Position numbers and translations under genes: made by a program
Notes under the pieces: generated by a model
Databases searched by the model: none
What the model was told of the DNA's origin: nothing
The model's input: the letters and a program-made list of their open reading frames with translations, nothing else
Assembly (NCBI RefSeq): GCF_022984075.1
Contig: NZ_JALAAD010000001.1
Location: 1,034,455 to 1,098,454, forward strand
Direction: 5' to 3'
DNA length: 64,000 nucleotides
Source: Synechococcus sp. C9
Lineage (GTDB): Bacteria; Cyanobacteriota; Cyanobacteriia; Gloeomargaritales; Gloeomargaritaceae
Part shown: piece by piece, positions 28,222 through 37,985 of the stretch
How the letters are laid out: each line of letters starts with the position of its first letter
Numbering within the stretch: the first letter of the stretch is position 1

Positions 28222-29012
28222 CAACGCACCATGCCAAAACCGTACTTGCTGAAGACAGGGCGGGCGCGGGGGCTACTGAGAAACGCCACATAGGCTTGGG
28301 CGGACTTTTGCTCACGACTGGTGGACACCACCCCAATGGGATAGACAATCGGCGCATGGGAGTCCTTGGGGGCGACTGCCACCTGCCTGACCCGTTCGCT
28401 AATTTTGGCATCGGTCATAAACACAATCCCCGCATCGGCGTTACCGCTCTCCACCGTCGCCAGCACATTGCGGGCGGTATTGCCCAGCACCAGTTTGGGA
28501 CGCAGTTGTTCCCAAATGCCCAGGGATCGCAATACTTCCTCAGCATATTGTCCTACAGGAACAGATCGAGGTTCTCCCATAGCAAGGCGCTTCACCTCAT
28601 TTTCAGTCAATTGGCGAAAATCGGTCAGCTTCAGGGAAGAATTGCGGGGAACCACCAAAGCCAGTTGATTGCTCACCAGACTGCGGCGGGTTTCCGGGAG
28701 AATCAGACCCTTGGCTTGCAGGGCATCCATCTGTTTACTGGCACCGGAGATAAACACATCAATGGGCGCACCCCGCTCGATCTGCTGTTGCAAGGCACCG
28801 GGGGCAGTAAAACTGTACTTCACCGTGATCCCGGGATGGGCTGATTGAAAAAGGGGCGTGAGTTCTTTTAGGGCATCTTGCAAGCTACTGGCTGACCCCA
28901 CCAGCAGGGTGACAGGTTCGGCGACCGCCCCACTGGGTAGAGCCAACTTCAGGGCAATGGTCAGGGCGAATGCCAAAAACAAGCAAAGTAATGGACGGAA
29001 CTTTAAGGTCAT
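28221..29012 (-). CDS. modA: Molybdate-binding periplasmic protein
   Basis: 263 residues from the ATG at 29012. The N-terminus is a signal peptide (LKFRPLLCLFLAFALTIALK then LPSGAVAEP). The mature protein has LLVGSASSLQDALKELTPLF, the oxyanion-binding Ser-Ser turn of ModA, PIDVFISGASKQMDALQAKG, and NADAGIVFMTDAK near the C-terminus. It is the binding component for the fused ModBC encoded next. The 264 bp upstream (29022-29285) hold no gene I can recognise. Confidence 0.95.
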   Translation of the reverse strand: MTLKFRPLLCLFLAFALTIALKLALPSGAVAEPVTLLVGSASSLQDALKELTPLFQSAHPGITVKYSFTAPGALQQQIERGAPIDVFISGASKQMDALQAKGLILPETRRSLVSNQLALVVPRNSSLKLTDFRQLTENEVKRLAMGEPRSVPVGQYAEEVLRSLGIWEQLRPKLVLGNTARNVLATVESGNADAGIVFMTDAKISERVRQVAVAPKDSHAPIVYPIGVVSTSREQKSAQAYVAFLSSPRARPVFSKYGFGMVR

Positions 29013-29285
29013 AGTTACCAAAGATGATTATAGGGATAAGGTTTCACGATTCAGGGAACCCTTTGGTAGCTTACATAGCAAAATTCATTAATTTTCTCTA
29101 AGGGATTTATCCCAGTGAGAATTGCCCCAAAAATCCCTATTTAATTCCTCCCAAATCGGAACAGTTTGGGTGAATGTTAGGTTAACCAATCATGGTTTTT
29201 TCCTGTTTGAACATTGGGGAAAAATCGGGGCAGGGCTAAAACATTGCTGTTAGAGACACCAGCCCCTTTCTCCTCAACCTCATGC

Positions 29286-29924
29286 CTAATCCACTGGGGT
29301 AGAAACCGCCAGGTCGTGATGACGCACCCGCAGGATTTCAGGATGTTCCAAACAGTATTGTTGGAACGCAGTCATTTCCACAGGCGAGGTGTTTTCCAAG
29401 TAGGCGGCTTCGGCTTGCAGGTCTTCGACAAGTGCCCACGCCTTCACACAGGCATCACTATCAAACCCTTCAGCACTGCAAATAGAACGGGCATTGGCAA
29501 TCGCCTGGGTCAGATTTCTAGCTAAGACCGAGGATTTGGGATTCTCCAGATAATCGCCCCGGTTGAGAATGTTGGTCAACGTCACCATCCCCAGCAGACT
29601 GCCTTGAATCACCGGCGCAACCCGGATGCCCGTATTCGCAAATAGGCGAGCCACATATTCCACTCCTAAATCGGGATTGACCGTGATGCAGGGTTTGGTC
29701 ATGATTTCATGAATCCGCATCTTGTTGGGGTCTTTCCCATAAGCCACCACCTTGTAAACAATGTCGGTTTGGGTAATAATCCCATAGGCATCATCGGGGT
29801 CCCGGACATCCACAATCAAAGCCCCCAGCCCCTTCAGACGCATCAATTTAATCGCCTCAGCAACGGGAGCAGAACCTTTGACCAAGGGTACATCGGTGGT
29901 CATAATGTCAATGGCGCGTAACAT
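29286..29924 (-). CDS. CBS-CP12 fusion protein
   Basis: 212 residues: two CBS domains (about 5-60 and 70-125; IMTTDVPLVKGSAPVAEAIK, GIITQTDIVYKVV, EIMTKPCITVNPDLGVEYVA, LLGMVTLTNIL), then a CP12-like tail. The tail has the N-terminal CP12 pair (Cys149 and Cys159 in ICSAEGFDSDAC) and AWALVEDL. In the C-terminal loop (YCLEHPEILRVRHHDL) Cys191 is present but its partner is missing. CBS pairs bind adenine nucleotides, so this should link energy charge to GAPDH/Prk or another target. It sits between fdxB and modA at the edge of the nif cluster. Confidence 0.9.
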   Translation of the reverse strand: MLRAIDIMTTDVPLVKGSAPVAEAIKLMRLKGLGALIVDVRDPDDAYGIITQTDIVYKVVAYGKDPNKMRIHEIMTKPCITVNPDLGVEYVARLFANTGIRVAPVIQGSLLGMVTLTNILNRGDYLENPKSSVLARNLTQAIANARSICSAEGFDSDACVKAWALVEDLQAEAAYLENTSPVEMTAFQQYCLEHPEILRVRHHDLAVSTPVD

Positions 29925-29961
29925 GGTTGTTCTCCTTTTTGTAAAGATTGGCTAGGGTTGA

Positions 29962-30255
29962 TTAATTCAACGATTGGGGCGCATGGGTGTAGCAATTTTT
30001 GGGACAAATACGGGAGCAAGCCTGACAACCAACACACAGTTCAGGGTGGATAATGGTCATCACTTTGCGTTCGCTTTCTTCCTCATCTTCATCCACAAAT
30101 TCAAATTCATCATTCACCGCCTGTAAATGCAGAACATTTCTGCCACAGACTTTCAAACAGCGACCACAACCCAAACAGCGGGTGATGTCAATGTTTTGCA
30201 CAAATTTGGGAACCCAGGTGGTGCCCCCTTGGGTCAATGCAGTTAAGTAAGCCAT
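29962..30255 (-). CDS. fdxB: Nif-associated ferredoxin III (2x[4Fe-4S])
   Basis: 97 residues. Two cysteine motifs are seen, [13 protein letters not shown] (about 27-39) and [13 protein letters not shown] (about 75-87), separated by an acidic insert [17 protein letters not shown]. That layout is the FdxB/ferredoxin III type found only in nif clusters. It likely carries low-potential electrons to nitrogenase or cofactor assembly. It is 37 bp upstream of the CBS-CP12 gene and divergent from mop. Confidence 0.93.
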   Translation of the reverse strand: MAYLTALTQGGTTWVPKFVQNIDITRCLGCGRCLKVCGRNVLHLQAVNDEFEFVDEDEEESERKVMTIIHPELCVGCQACSRICPKNCYTHAPQSLN

Positions 30256-30318
30256 GATACAGTCCTCATCTGAATTAAGTGTTAGGGTACACAGGTCATT
30301 TCAATTCCAAGAACAAAC

Positions 30319-30528
30319 ATGAAACTGAGTGCACGCAATGTGTTCAAAGGCAATGTGAAAAAATTGGTAACCGGGATGGTTTCCACTGAAGTTACCTTAG
30401 AAATTGCCCCTGACCTAGAGATTACTGCTATCATCAGCAAAGCCTCGGCGGAAGGGTTGGGACTGGCTGAGGGCAAATCAGCTTACGCCCTAGTCAAAGC
30501 CTCAGATGTGCTGATCGCCGTGGATTAG
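30319..30528 (+). CDS. mop: Mop-type molybdate-binding protein
   Basis: 69 residues forming one Mop domain: MKLSARNVFKGNVKKLVTGM, VSTEVTLEIAPDLEITAIIS, GLGLAEGKSAYALVKASDVL. Mop proteins form hexamers that store or buffer molybdate in the cytosol. It is the only plus-strand gene in this part of the cluster, lying between fdxB and fdxH, and it complements modA/modBC in molybdenum supply to nitrogenase. Confidence 0.93.
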   Translation: MKLSARNVFKGNVKKLVTGMVSTEVTLEIAPDLEITAIISKASAEGLGLAEGKSAYALVKASDVLIAVD

Positions 30529-30594
30529 GGGGATAGCGGGGGTAATGGCTACCCATTTCTGCCTGGTTCGCAAGGAAGACCATAGTCATTGTCC

Positions 30595-31226
<632 letters not shown>

Positions 31227-31231
31227 AGTCC

Positions 31232-31984
31232 TTACTCCTGAAAAAGATGGCTACAAACTGGACATTGGGGCTCCCGAAAGGTGCGTAGTTTTTGAAAATG
31301 GAGTGCGTTTAAATTCATCACGAATAGTTCTCCCAAAAGGGTAGGAGCAATGCCGGTGATGAACTTAATCACCTCCAGGGCAGTCAGACACGCCAAAGTG
31401 CCAGAAACCGCCCCTAGCACCCCAAAACCACGCCGATCCCAAGGGGGAAATTCGGGATAGAGACAACGCAGACAGGGAGTTTTTCCAGGTACGATTGTGG
31501 TCAGGTAGGCGGACATTTCATCCATCGCTGATTCCACGAAGGGTTTGCCCTGTTCTACGCAGGTTTGATTGAGTAAAGAGCGCTCCTCAAAGTTGTGGGC
31601 GCAACTGACCGCTAAATCACACTTTTCTATCAGCGACACCCGATTTTTTTCGGTCAAATACTCAGGAACCGCCTCAATCACCACATCGGGATTGATGGAT
31701 TGCAAGGTATTTTTTGCCTGCCAAACCCTGGGTTTGCCTACCCAATCGTGGGTCATCAGCACTTGGCGATTCATGTCATCGAGGCGCAAATTCCCACCCC
31801 GCACCAAAATTAGTTTGCCGATCCCCGCCACCGCCAAATAGAGGGCGACGGTTCCCCCCAACCCACCCACTCCCGTAATCAAGACCGTGGATTGCTTGAG
31901 GGCAATCTGGGCTGACTCGCCAAAGTTGGGCAGTTGCATCTGGCGGCGATAGCGTTCCAGTTCCTGGGGGGATAGGGCGACCAT
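31232..31984 (-). CDS. hesA: HesA, ThiF/MoeB-type adenylyltransferase
   Basis: 250 residues of the E1-like family. Seen: RYRRQMQLPNFGESAQIALK, the nucleotide loop GVGGLGGTVALYLAVAGIG, the adenylate contact region DDMNRQVLM, and two zinc-binding CxxC motifs CLRC and CPVC (the latter in the last 10 residues). It probably activates a C-terminal glycine of a sulfur carrier or another protein for metal-cluster assembly. It sits 5 bp before hesB and 9 bp after nifW. Confidence 0.93.
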   Translation of the reverse strand: MVALSPQELERYRRQMQLPNFGESAQIALKQSTVLITGVGGLGGTVALYLAVAGIGKLILVRGGNLRLDDMNRQVLMTHDWVGKPRVWQAKNTLQSINPDVVIEAVPEYLTEKNRVSLIEKCDLAVSCAHNFEERSLLNQTCVEQGKPFVESAMDEMSAYLTTIVPGKTPCLRCLYPEFPPWDRRGFGVLGAVSGTLACLTALEVIKFITGIAPTLLGELFVMNLNALHFQKLRTFREPQCPVCSHLFQE

Positions 31985-31993
31985 CTGCGTTCC

Positions 31994-32305
31994 TCACTCT
32001 TCCTTGATTTCTGACACCAGCACCACATTGGGCTTGGCATCTTGGAAGACCTTGAACAGTTTCTGCTCTGGGGCGGAAGAGGACAAAAACAGTTCATAGG
32101 CGGCTTGCAATGCCTCACGATAGCGGTCGAGTCTTGTCTGGGGATCAAGAGTTTCTTGGTCAATTTCTGCCTTCAGTTGGGAGAATTTTTGCAGGATGTG
32201 CAAGCGATTCACATTCACTACCTTGGGATCGTAGGGCAGTGCCAGAAATTGAAAGAAATCCTCGGCATTGGTGAGTTTGTTGAATTCCTCTAGGGTGCCT
32301 GTCAT
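31994..32305 (-). CDS. nifW: Nitrogenase-stabilising protein NifW
   Basis: 103 residues from the ATG at 32305, which overlaps the stop of the preceding gene in ATGA; a longer in-frame start adds 13 atypical residues. Seen: LEEFNKLTNAEDFFQFLALP, YDPKVVNVNRLHILQKFSQ and LFKVFQDAKPNVVLVSEIKEE, the NifW pattern. NifW binds the MoFe protein and limits oxygen damage or aids its maturation. Confidence 0.93.
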   Translation of the reverse strand: MTGTLEEFNKLTNAEDFFQFLALPYDPKVVNVNRLHILQKFSQLKAEIDQETLDPQTRLDRYREALQAAYELFLSSSAPEQKLFKVFQDAKPNVVLVSEIKEE

Positions 32306-32523
32306 GGTGTGCGCTCCAATTTTGCAAGCTGTTTTTTGAGGCAATCAATCTGGTGGAAAATCTCATAGGTTTGACTTGCCACCGTCATCAATTGCTCGTA
32401 GTTGGTCGGCAATCCCTCTGCGAGGTCATGTAAGTCCATCTTCATCTGTCCCGCTTTGCTATTCAGGCGACGAATTTGGCTTTTTAACTCCTCTACGCTG
32501 AGGTTTTCTACGGTTTGCGTCAT
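32302..32523 (-). CDS. DUF683 (CCE_0567-like) small nif protein
   Basis: 73 residues, almost entirely alpha-helical: VENLSVEELKSQIRRLNSKA, GQMKMDLHDLAEGLP, then ASQTYEIFHQIDCLKKQLAK. This is the Rop-like helical hairpin family found next to nifX and DUF269 genes in diazotrophs; the function is not established. The second ATG (32523) has GGGGGA upstream and is preferred over 32538. It overlaps nifW by 4 nt. Confidence 0.88.
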   Translation of the reverse strand: MTQTVENLSVEELKSQIRRLNSKAGQMKMDLHDLAEGLPTNYEQLMTVASQTYEIFHQIDCLKKQLAKLERTP

Positions 32524-32541
32524 GGCGTTTTCCCCCATCCT

Positions 32542-32988
32542 TTAGGCTTCAGCAACTTCGGGAAACTTTTGAATGAGGTCAACACCGGATCGCACGGCTT
32601 TTTCTCCCTCCTGTGCCAACTGCTCTAGGCTGGTAAAACCGAAGCGTTGGGCATCGCGCAGGGTGCGGGTAACCGCGAGGAGTTTGCCGCTAAAAACTAA
32701 TGCCCAACCAAACCCTTCCTCATTCACATTGATAACAACCTGCATCAATTTGCCGGTTTGCCGTTCAATTTCCCTGGCAATTGCCCCATAGAAGTAGGTG
32801 ATTCTGCCTTTGGTAACCGGATCAACCGGGGTATCTACGGGGATTTTGCGCTTCTCTTCTTTGCTGAGAATGTAGGGTTTGAGCAGTAGTTCATCACTCC
32901 AACTGCGATAAACGCCATAGGGGTCTTGGGCACGAATTTGAGAAACTAATGCCTGTACAAAAGTCGAATTGGTAACATCGGTAATCAT
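32542..32988 (-). CDS. NifX-associated protein (DUF269)
   Basis: 148 residues from the ATG at 32988, overlapping the nifX stop by 4 nt. Seen: FVQALVSQIRAQDPYGVYRS, WSDELLLKPYILSKEEKR, GRITYFYGAIAREIERQTGK and FGWALVFSGKLLAVTRTLRD, the pattern of the DUF269 family that follows nifX in most cyanobacterial clusters. Its role is not firmly known; cofactor transfer is suggested by position. Confidence 0.92.
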   Translation of the reverse strand: MITDVTNSTFVQALVSQIRAQDPYGVYRSWSDELLLKPYILSKEEKRKIPVDTPVDPVTKGRITYFYGAIAREIERQTGKLMQVVINVNEEGFGWALVFSGKLLAVTRTLRDAQRFGFTSLEQLAQEGEKAVRSGVDLIQKFPEVAEA

Positions 32989-33386
32989 AGGTCTTCCTCC
33001 GTAAATTGGGGTTTGAGTCCCAGGGCTTTGCGTAACCAAGGGGGTGGGCTGGTCTTTAGGGTGCTGACCAAACGATCCAGCAGGGCGGTAATGCTGTCCT
33101 CCTCCGATTGGGATTTGATGGGCGTGATGCCTTGATTGATCAAACGGGCGGCGGCACTACCCCCGATCGCTGAAACATAGACAATTTTGCAGTCCTGACA
33201 ACTTTGCAGAAATTCCAATTTTGGCACCAATTTATCCTCGTTACCATCTTCCGCACTCTGGGGGAAGGAATGGTGTTCTACTAAGGCGTATCCTTGCGGC
33301 GAAACCTCATAGACGGATAGGGTTTCTGCCCAACCAAAATGGGCATTGATGTGTTCGCCGTCCATCGTAGCAAAAGCAACTTTCAT
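32985..33386 (-). CDS. nifX: Nitrogenase cofactor carrier NifX
   Basis: 133 residues from the ATG at 33386 with GGAGAA upstream; the open frame extends farther but overlaps nifN and is not NifX-like. Seen: MKVAFATMDGEHINAHFGWA, the NifX/NafY fold start, and VYVSAIGGSAAARLINQGI. NifX binds NifB-co or FeMo-co precursors between NifB and NifEN. It follows nifN by 34 bp. Confidence 0.94.
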   Translation of the reverse strand: MKVAFATMDGEHINAHFGWAETLSVYEVSPQGYALVEHHSFPQSAEDGNEDKLVPKLEFLQSCQDCKIVYVSAIGGSAAARLINQGITPIKSQSEEDSITALLDRLVSTLKTSPPPWLRKALGLKPQFTEEDL

Positions 33387-33420
33387 GGTGGTTCTCCTAA
33401 GCAAAATGACACAATCAAAT

Positions 33421-34695
33421 TCAATGGGTCTCCGCTTCAATGAGCAAATTCCCAAGGTCAAACAACAACTGGGTGGTTCCCCGATAACCCACATAGGAAC
33501 GCAATCCATTGCCTAAGCGGTCAAAGATGGGAAAACCTAAACGCAACAGGGGAATTCCCAAGGTTTTGGCAATGCCAGCCCCCCGAGAATTGGTAATCAG
33601 TAAATCCGCTCCCTGGGCATGGGTTTCCAGGTCATGCAGATCACCGATAATCACTTGCTCACAGGGCAGTTTTTCTAACTGTGGGGAACGGGTGGGGGAA
33701 ACCGCCACCTGGATCATCGCTCCCATACTCACGAGAAACTGACTGATGCCATAGAGCAAATCTGGTTCCAAAGCGAGGGCAATGCGTTTGCCGCCTAGGT
33801 AGAAATGGGTATCCAGCATGGCATCCAACAATTGCCTTCTTTGCCAGGGATACTGGGCAGGTACACCACAGCCGCTCCATTCCATCAGGCACTGAATTAG
33901 GCAATCGCTTGCCTCCAAACCCGTTACAGTTGGGAATAGTTTGTAGGGCACTTGGAAGCGTTCCTGCCAAATTTTGCCCGCCTGTCGCATGGATTCCCCG
34001 ATCGCCAGCACAAACGCCGATCGCCCCGATACCTGCAATTCCTCCAGCGTTACCCCGCCCGTGGAAACTCCCTGATAGCTATCCGCCAGATGCCCATCCA
34101 TAGAAGTAGAAAGGTCTGGGATGGCGATGGGAAGCAAGTGGAAATCCCGCACCAACTGCTTCAGGTCAGCCACTTCCCCAGGGGTCAAATCTGAGCCAAT
34201 CAGCAGGGTAACTTGTCGGGTGTGCAGTGCGCCCTCTTGGGGAATGGTTTTGACGATCGCTTCCACCGCGCGGCTGTAGCCATCACTCAGGGAGCCATAG
34301 AAGTCTGGTGTATTGGCATAGACTACAGGAATGGGAAGCTCGCAGGTGCGTAAAATCCCCGCTACATCTTCTCCCCTAGCTTCCGAAAGCGCAGTGGAAC
34401 ATAACCCAATCAGTTTAGGGTGAGACTGTTCAATCAGCACCTTGAGACTCTGTTTGATATTGTCCTCACCCCCCAAAATCGTGGACACCTCCGACAGGGC
34501 GGTGGTCGCCAAGGGAATTGCCTCCCGGTAGTGGCGTACTAACATTACCTTGGCAAAGGCAGTACAGCCTTGGGAACCATGGAATAGGGGAATGGCTCCC
34601 TTAATTCCTAAGAAGGCTAACGCCGCTCCCAGCGGTTGGCTCAGCTTGAGGGGCTTAACCGCTACGGGTTTGGAAGTGACCATTACCTTATTCAT
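33421..34695 (-). CDS. nifN: Nitrogenase cofactor scaffold NifN
   Basis: 424 residues from the ATG at 34695 (GGAGG 6 nt upstream), overlapping the nifE 3' end by 8 nt. Seen: PLKLSQPLGAALAFLGIKGA, PLFHGSQGCTAFAKVMLVRH (the NifK-like cluster cysteine segment), LIGLCSTALSEARGEDVAG, and DLLITNSRGAGIAKTLGIPL. NifEN is the scaffold on which NifB-co is matured with Mo and homocitrate. Confidence 0.96.
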   Translation of the reverse strand: MNKVMVTSKPVAVKPLKLSQPLGAALAFLGIKGAIPLFHGSQGCTAFAKVMLVRHYREAIPLATTALSEVSTILGGEDNIKQSLKVLIEQSHPKLIGLCSTALSEARGEDVAGILRTCELPIPVVYANTPDFYGSLSDGYSRAVEAIVKTIPQEGALHTRQVTLLIGSDLTPGEVADLKQLVRDFHLLPIAIPDLSTSMDGHLADSYQGVSTGGVTLEELQVSGRSAFVLAIGESMRQAGKIWQERFQVPYKLFPTVTGLEASDCLIQCLMEWSGCGVPAQYPWQRRQLLDAMLDTHFYLGGKRIALALEPDLLYGISQFLVSMGAMIQVAVSPTRSPQLEKLPCEQVIIGDLHDLETHAQGADLLITNSRGAGIAKTLGIPLLRLGFPIFDRLGNGLRSYVGYRGTTQLLFDLGNLLIEAETH

Positions 34696-36058
34696 CATCC
34701 ACCTCCCATGGTGCTGGCTGGCGAATTTGCGCCCAGATGGGGCTATAGAGGGCATTAGTCAATTCTTGGGCGAGGGTAATCATTCCCTCATAACCTGCGT
34801 AGCCCTTATGCCGCTCTTGATTAATGTCTAGGAAAGGAATGCGCGCTTTCAGGGCAGTGTACTGGTTCCTGCCGCCAGCGATCAGCATATCTGCCTTGGT
34901 ACGCCGAATGACTTCCAATAACTCCTTAGCTCCACCTCCCTCGATCGTGATGCCATCCGTCCCCAGTAACTCCTTAATGCGGGCTTTATCCTCTGCTGTG
35001 CTTTTTTTGGTACTGGTGGCAACCACCTTGATCCCCAAGTCCTGAGCGGCTGAGATCACCGACCAACTCTTCACTCCACCCGTATAGAGCACTATTTTTT
35101 TGCCCGCCAATTGGGCACGGTAGGGAGCGAGGGCTTGGTCTAACTTCTGTGTTTCCTCAGCAATGAGGGCTTCTACTTTAGCAGTGAGTTCGGGGTCTTG
35201 GAAATGCTGGGCAATTTGCCGCAGACATTGATTCATATCAGAAATGCCATAGAAGGAACATTCTATGAAAGGAATGCCATAGCGTTCTTGCATCTTGCGG
35301 GCGACATTTAGAAGAGCCTTAGAACAAATCACCAAATTGAGGTGGGCATGGTGGGCATAGGTAATTTCCTGATAACGGGCATCCCCAGTCATTTTTGCTA
35401 ATACCTGAATCCCCAGCCGTTCAAAGAGAGATAGAACATTCCACATCTCGCCAGCGATGTTGTATTCGCCAATCAAATTAATAACAAACTTGCCCAAGGT
35501 AGGTGGTTCTCCCGTGCCGATGACATAATCGAGGAGCGCTTCCCCTGCCAAGCGATTGCCCAGATTTTTACTCCCCACAAACCCCGGTGCCATTACAGGA
35601 ATGACAGGCAGATTGAGTTTTTCCCGTGCCGTTTTGCACACCGCTTCCACATCCTCCCCTGTCAGAGCTGGCACACAGGTGCAATAGACAAAAATGCCAG
35701 CGGGCTGATAGTTCTGAGCAATGTATTTGATGGATTGATAGAGGCGTTTTTCGCCCCCCATGATGATGTCCTGTTCACTCAGATCGGTGGTAAACCCCGT
35801 TTGGAACAGGTTGGAACCAGAGGACAAACTGCCTCGCCCGCCCCAAGAGTTTCCCGCACAGGCGATGGGACCATGTACCAAATGGGCGCAGTCCGTAATT
35901 GGCACAAGGGTAATGCTGGCACCGTCAAAAGCGCATCCCCCCTGGGCTGAACCAGGTTTTGCCTGTTGGGAACAACTGCGGTTCTTTTTGTCCCCGTGGT
36001 GGTGATTGTGTCCACAGGCAGGTTCCGTAAGTAATTGATTGATTTTGGCTTGTAACAT
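34688..36058 (-). CDS. nifE: Nitrogenase cofactor scaffold NifE
   Basis: 456 residues. Seen: N-terminal CGHNHHHGDKKNRSCSQQ, CAFDGASITLVPITDCAHLV, HGPIACAGNSWGGRGSLSSG, VYCTCVPALTGEDVEAVCK and the C-terminal GYEGMITLAQEL. Like NifD it holds a [4Fe-4S] cluster and binds the cofactor precursor with NifN. The histidine-rich stretch near residue 17 is longer than in most homologs I recall and could bind metal. It follows the Mo-nitrogenase-C-like gene by 13 bp. Confidence 0.96.
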   Translation of the reverse strand: MLQAKINQLLTEPACGHNHHHGDKKNRSCSQQAKPGSAQGGCAFDGASITLVPITDCAHLVHGPIACAGNSWGGRGSLSSGSNLFQTGFTTDLSEQDIIMGGEKRLYQSIKYIAQNYQPAGIFVYCTCVPALTGEDVEAVCKTAREKLNLPVIPVMAPGFVGSKNLGNRLAGEALLDYVIGTGEPPTLGKFVINLIGEYNIAGEMWNVLSLFERLGIQVLAKMTGDARYQEITYAHHAHLNLVICSKALLNVARKMQERYGIPFIECSFYGISDMNQCLRQIAQHFQDPELTAKVEALIAEETQKLDQALAPYRAQLAGKKIVLYTGGVKSWSVISAAQDLGIKVVATSTKKSTAEDKARIKELLGTDGITIEGGGAKELLEVIRRTKADMLIAGGRNQYTALKARIPFLDINQERHKGYAGYEGMITLAQELTNALYSPIWAQIRQPAPWEVDDE

Positions 36059-36071
36059 CTCGACCCTCCTC

Positions 36072-36356
36072 CTATGGCTCTAAATAGGGAGTTACATCTA
36101 TCTCCAACGCCGTGAGATAATCGAGGGCACGCAGACGCAGAGCTACCACCTCGTTATAGAGAGGATTGAGTTGGCACAGGGGCGGGATGTGAATCTTTTT
36201 ACCTGCTACATAGAAGGTGCGCTCAAAGGGGCAACGGCTGGGGATCAACCGACAAATCCAGTGGGCGGTGCGGGAATTGGTCACCTGTATCCCATTGAGG
36301 GCTTGCCGCAAAGGATAGAGCCAATCTTTGGGAGTCTCAAAAACCAGGGTGTGCAT
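36072..36356 (-). CDS. Mo-dependent nitrogenase C-terminal-domain protein
   Basis: 94 residues. WICRLIPSRCPFERTFYVAG, IHIPPLCQLNPLYNEVVALR and LRALDYLTALE match the Mo-nitro_C family, a short cyanobacterial domain that occurs alone or near nitrogenase genes. The function is unknown. It lies between nifK (73 bp upstream) and nifE (13 bp downstream) in the same direction. Confidence 0.88.
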   Translation of the reverse strand: MHTLVFETPKDWLYPLRQALNGIQVTNSRTAHWICRLIPSRCPFERTFYVAGKKIHIPPLCQLNPLYNEVVALRLRALDYLTALEIDVTPYLEP

Positions 36357-36429
36357 AGGGTTCCCTCCAAGGGGTGTGGTGGTTAATCCCCATTCCCTTG
36401 TTCAGAGTTTGGGGATAACCAGTGAGTAA

Positions 36430-37959
36430 TTAACGGATCAAATCAAAGGAAATGTCCGTTTTCGCAGGGATGATGGTCTGGCGATCCAGCTCATCTAAGA
36501 CCGTATTCACGATCCAGTTGAGCAGGTTAATCGCTCCCTGATACCCCAGCGTGGGGTAGCGGTGTAGGTGATGGCGATCAAACAGGGGATAGCCAATCCG
36601 CACCAAGGGAGTTTTGGTATCTCGCCAGAGGTATTTGCCGTAGGAATTGCCGATGAGCAGGTCAACGGGTTCCGTAAACATTAGGGATCGCAAATGCCAC
36701 AGGTCTTTCCCGCCCCAGACAGTAGCTTCCTTGCCGTTGGGATAGCTGTCCAGCAATGCCTTAGCTTCCGCTTCAAAGGTGGTATTGCTGTTGGTGACCA
36801 CGATGTGTACGGGTTCCATGCCCATTTCCAGGGTGAAAGCCAGTAGCCCCAACACCAAATCCGGATCGCCGTAGATGGCAAAGCGCTTGCCGTGCAACCA
36901 GGCTTGGGAATCGGTCATGGCATCCACCGCCCGTCCCCGTTCAATTTCCAACTGGCGGGGAATGGGTTTGCCCGTGAGTTCCGAGAGCTTCATCAAAAAG
37001 GCATCCGTGCCCCGAATCCCAAAGGGACGCAGAACTTGGGTGGGTTGTCCCCAATCGGTTTGAATGAACGCTCTGGTCTTCTCAGTGGAATAGGCTTGCA
37101 GGGAAATCGTCCCTTCGGCATTCACCGCATCCCGGGCTTCCGCCAGGGTGGTCTTGCCGTTGTACATCACAAATTCCCCTTCATTGGGCGAATCGAAGGA
37201 GTCGGAATTGTCCGCCAAGATGGTGTGGGGAATGTCCATCAGGTTGAGGATGCGATCCAGTTCCCGATTGTTGGTGACATAGGTGTCAAAACCGGGGATG
37301 AAATTCCATTTGCCATTGGAACCCGTCTTTTCTCCCCCCAACTCGGTGAGAATCCCCTTGAGCATATTGTCGTAGCCCGTGATGTGGGAGCCGACAAAGC
37401 TGGGGGTGTGGGCATAGGGCACCGGGAACTCTTTGGGAATCGCCCCCTCATTTTTGGCAGTTGTGATGAATGCCCCCAAGTCATCCCCAATCACTTCCGC
37501 CATGCAGGTGGTGCACAGGGCGATCATGGTGGGTTTGTAGAGGGTGTAGGAATTCGCCAACCCCTCGATCATGTTCTTCAAGCCCCCAAAGACAGCGGCA
37601 TCTTCGGTCATGGAAGAGGAAACCGCCGAGAAGGGTTCCTTGAAGTGGCGGGTGAGGTGGGTGCGGAAGTACGCCACACAGCCCTGGGAACCATGCACAA
37701 AGGGTAATGTCCCCTCAAACCCAGCGGCAGCAAAGATAGCGCCAAGGGGTTGGCAGGCTTTGGCGGGGTTGACGGTGAGGGCTTCCCGGGCGAAGTTCTT
37801 TTCCCGATAGTCCCAGCTTTTTGTCCATTCCGCCACCCGTTGGACTTCCTCAGGGCTGTGGCAATTTTCAAACTCCCGCTTGCGAGCAAACAACTCCTGA
37901 TACTCCGGCTGGTGAAACAGGCGGGCGTGATCGTTAATCTTTTCGACATTTTGAGACAT
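36430..37959 (-). CDS. nifK: Nitrogenase MoFe protein beta chain
   Basis: 509 residues from the ATG at 37959 (AGGAGAA upstream). With NifD it forms the alpha2-beta2 MoFe protein that reduces N2. P-cluster cysteines are seen in KACQPLGAIFAAAGFEGTLP, VHGSQGCVAYFRTHLTRHF and ALCTTCMAEVIGDDL; the Ser ligand region SFVGSHITGYDNML follows. The N-terminus YQELFARKREFENCHSPEEV is the normal NifK extension. It follows nifD by 26 bp. Confidence 0.98.
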   Translation of the reverse strand: MSQNVEKINDHARLFHQPEYQELFARKREFENCHSPEEVQRVAEWTKSWDYREKNFAREALTVNPAKACQPLGAIFAAAGFEGTLPFVHGSQGCVAYFRTHLTRHFKEPFSAVSSSMTEDAAVFGGLKNMIEGLANSYTLYKPTMIALCTTCMAEVIGDDLGAFITTAKNEGAIPKEFPVPYAHTPSFVGSHITGYDNMLKGILTELGGEKTGSNGKWNFIPGFDTYVTNNRELDRILNLMDIPHTILADNSDSFDSPNEGEFVMYNGKTTLAEARDAVNAEGTISLQAYSTEKTRAFIQTDWGQPTQVLRPFGIRGTDAFLMKLSELTGKPIPRQLEIERGRAVDAMTDSQAWLHGKRFAIYGDPDLVLGLLAFTLEMGMEPVHIVVTNSNTTFEAEAKALLDSYPNGKEATVWGGKDLWHLRSLMFTEPVDLLIGNSYGKYLWRDTKTPLVRIGYPLFDRHHLHRYPTLGYQGAINLLNWIVNTVLDELDRQTIIPAKTDISFDLIR

Positions 37960-37985
37960 GACAGTTCTCCTGCTAAATGGGGTGA

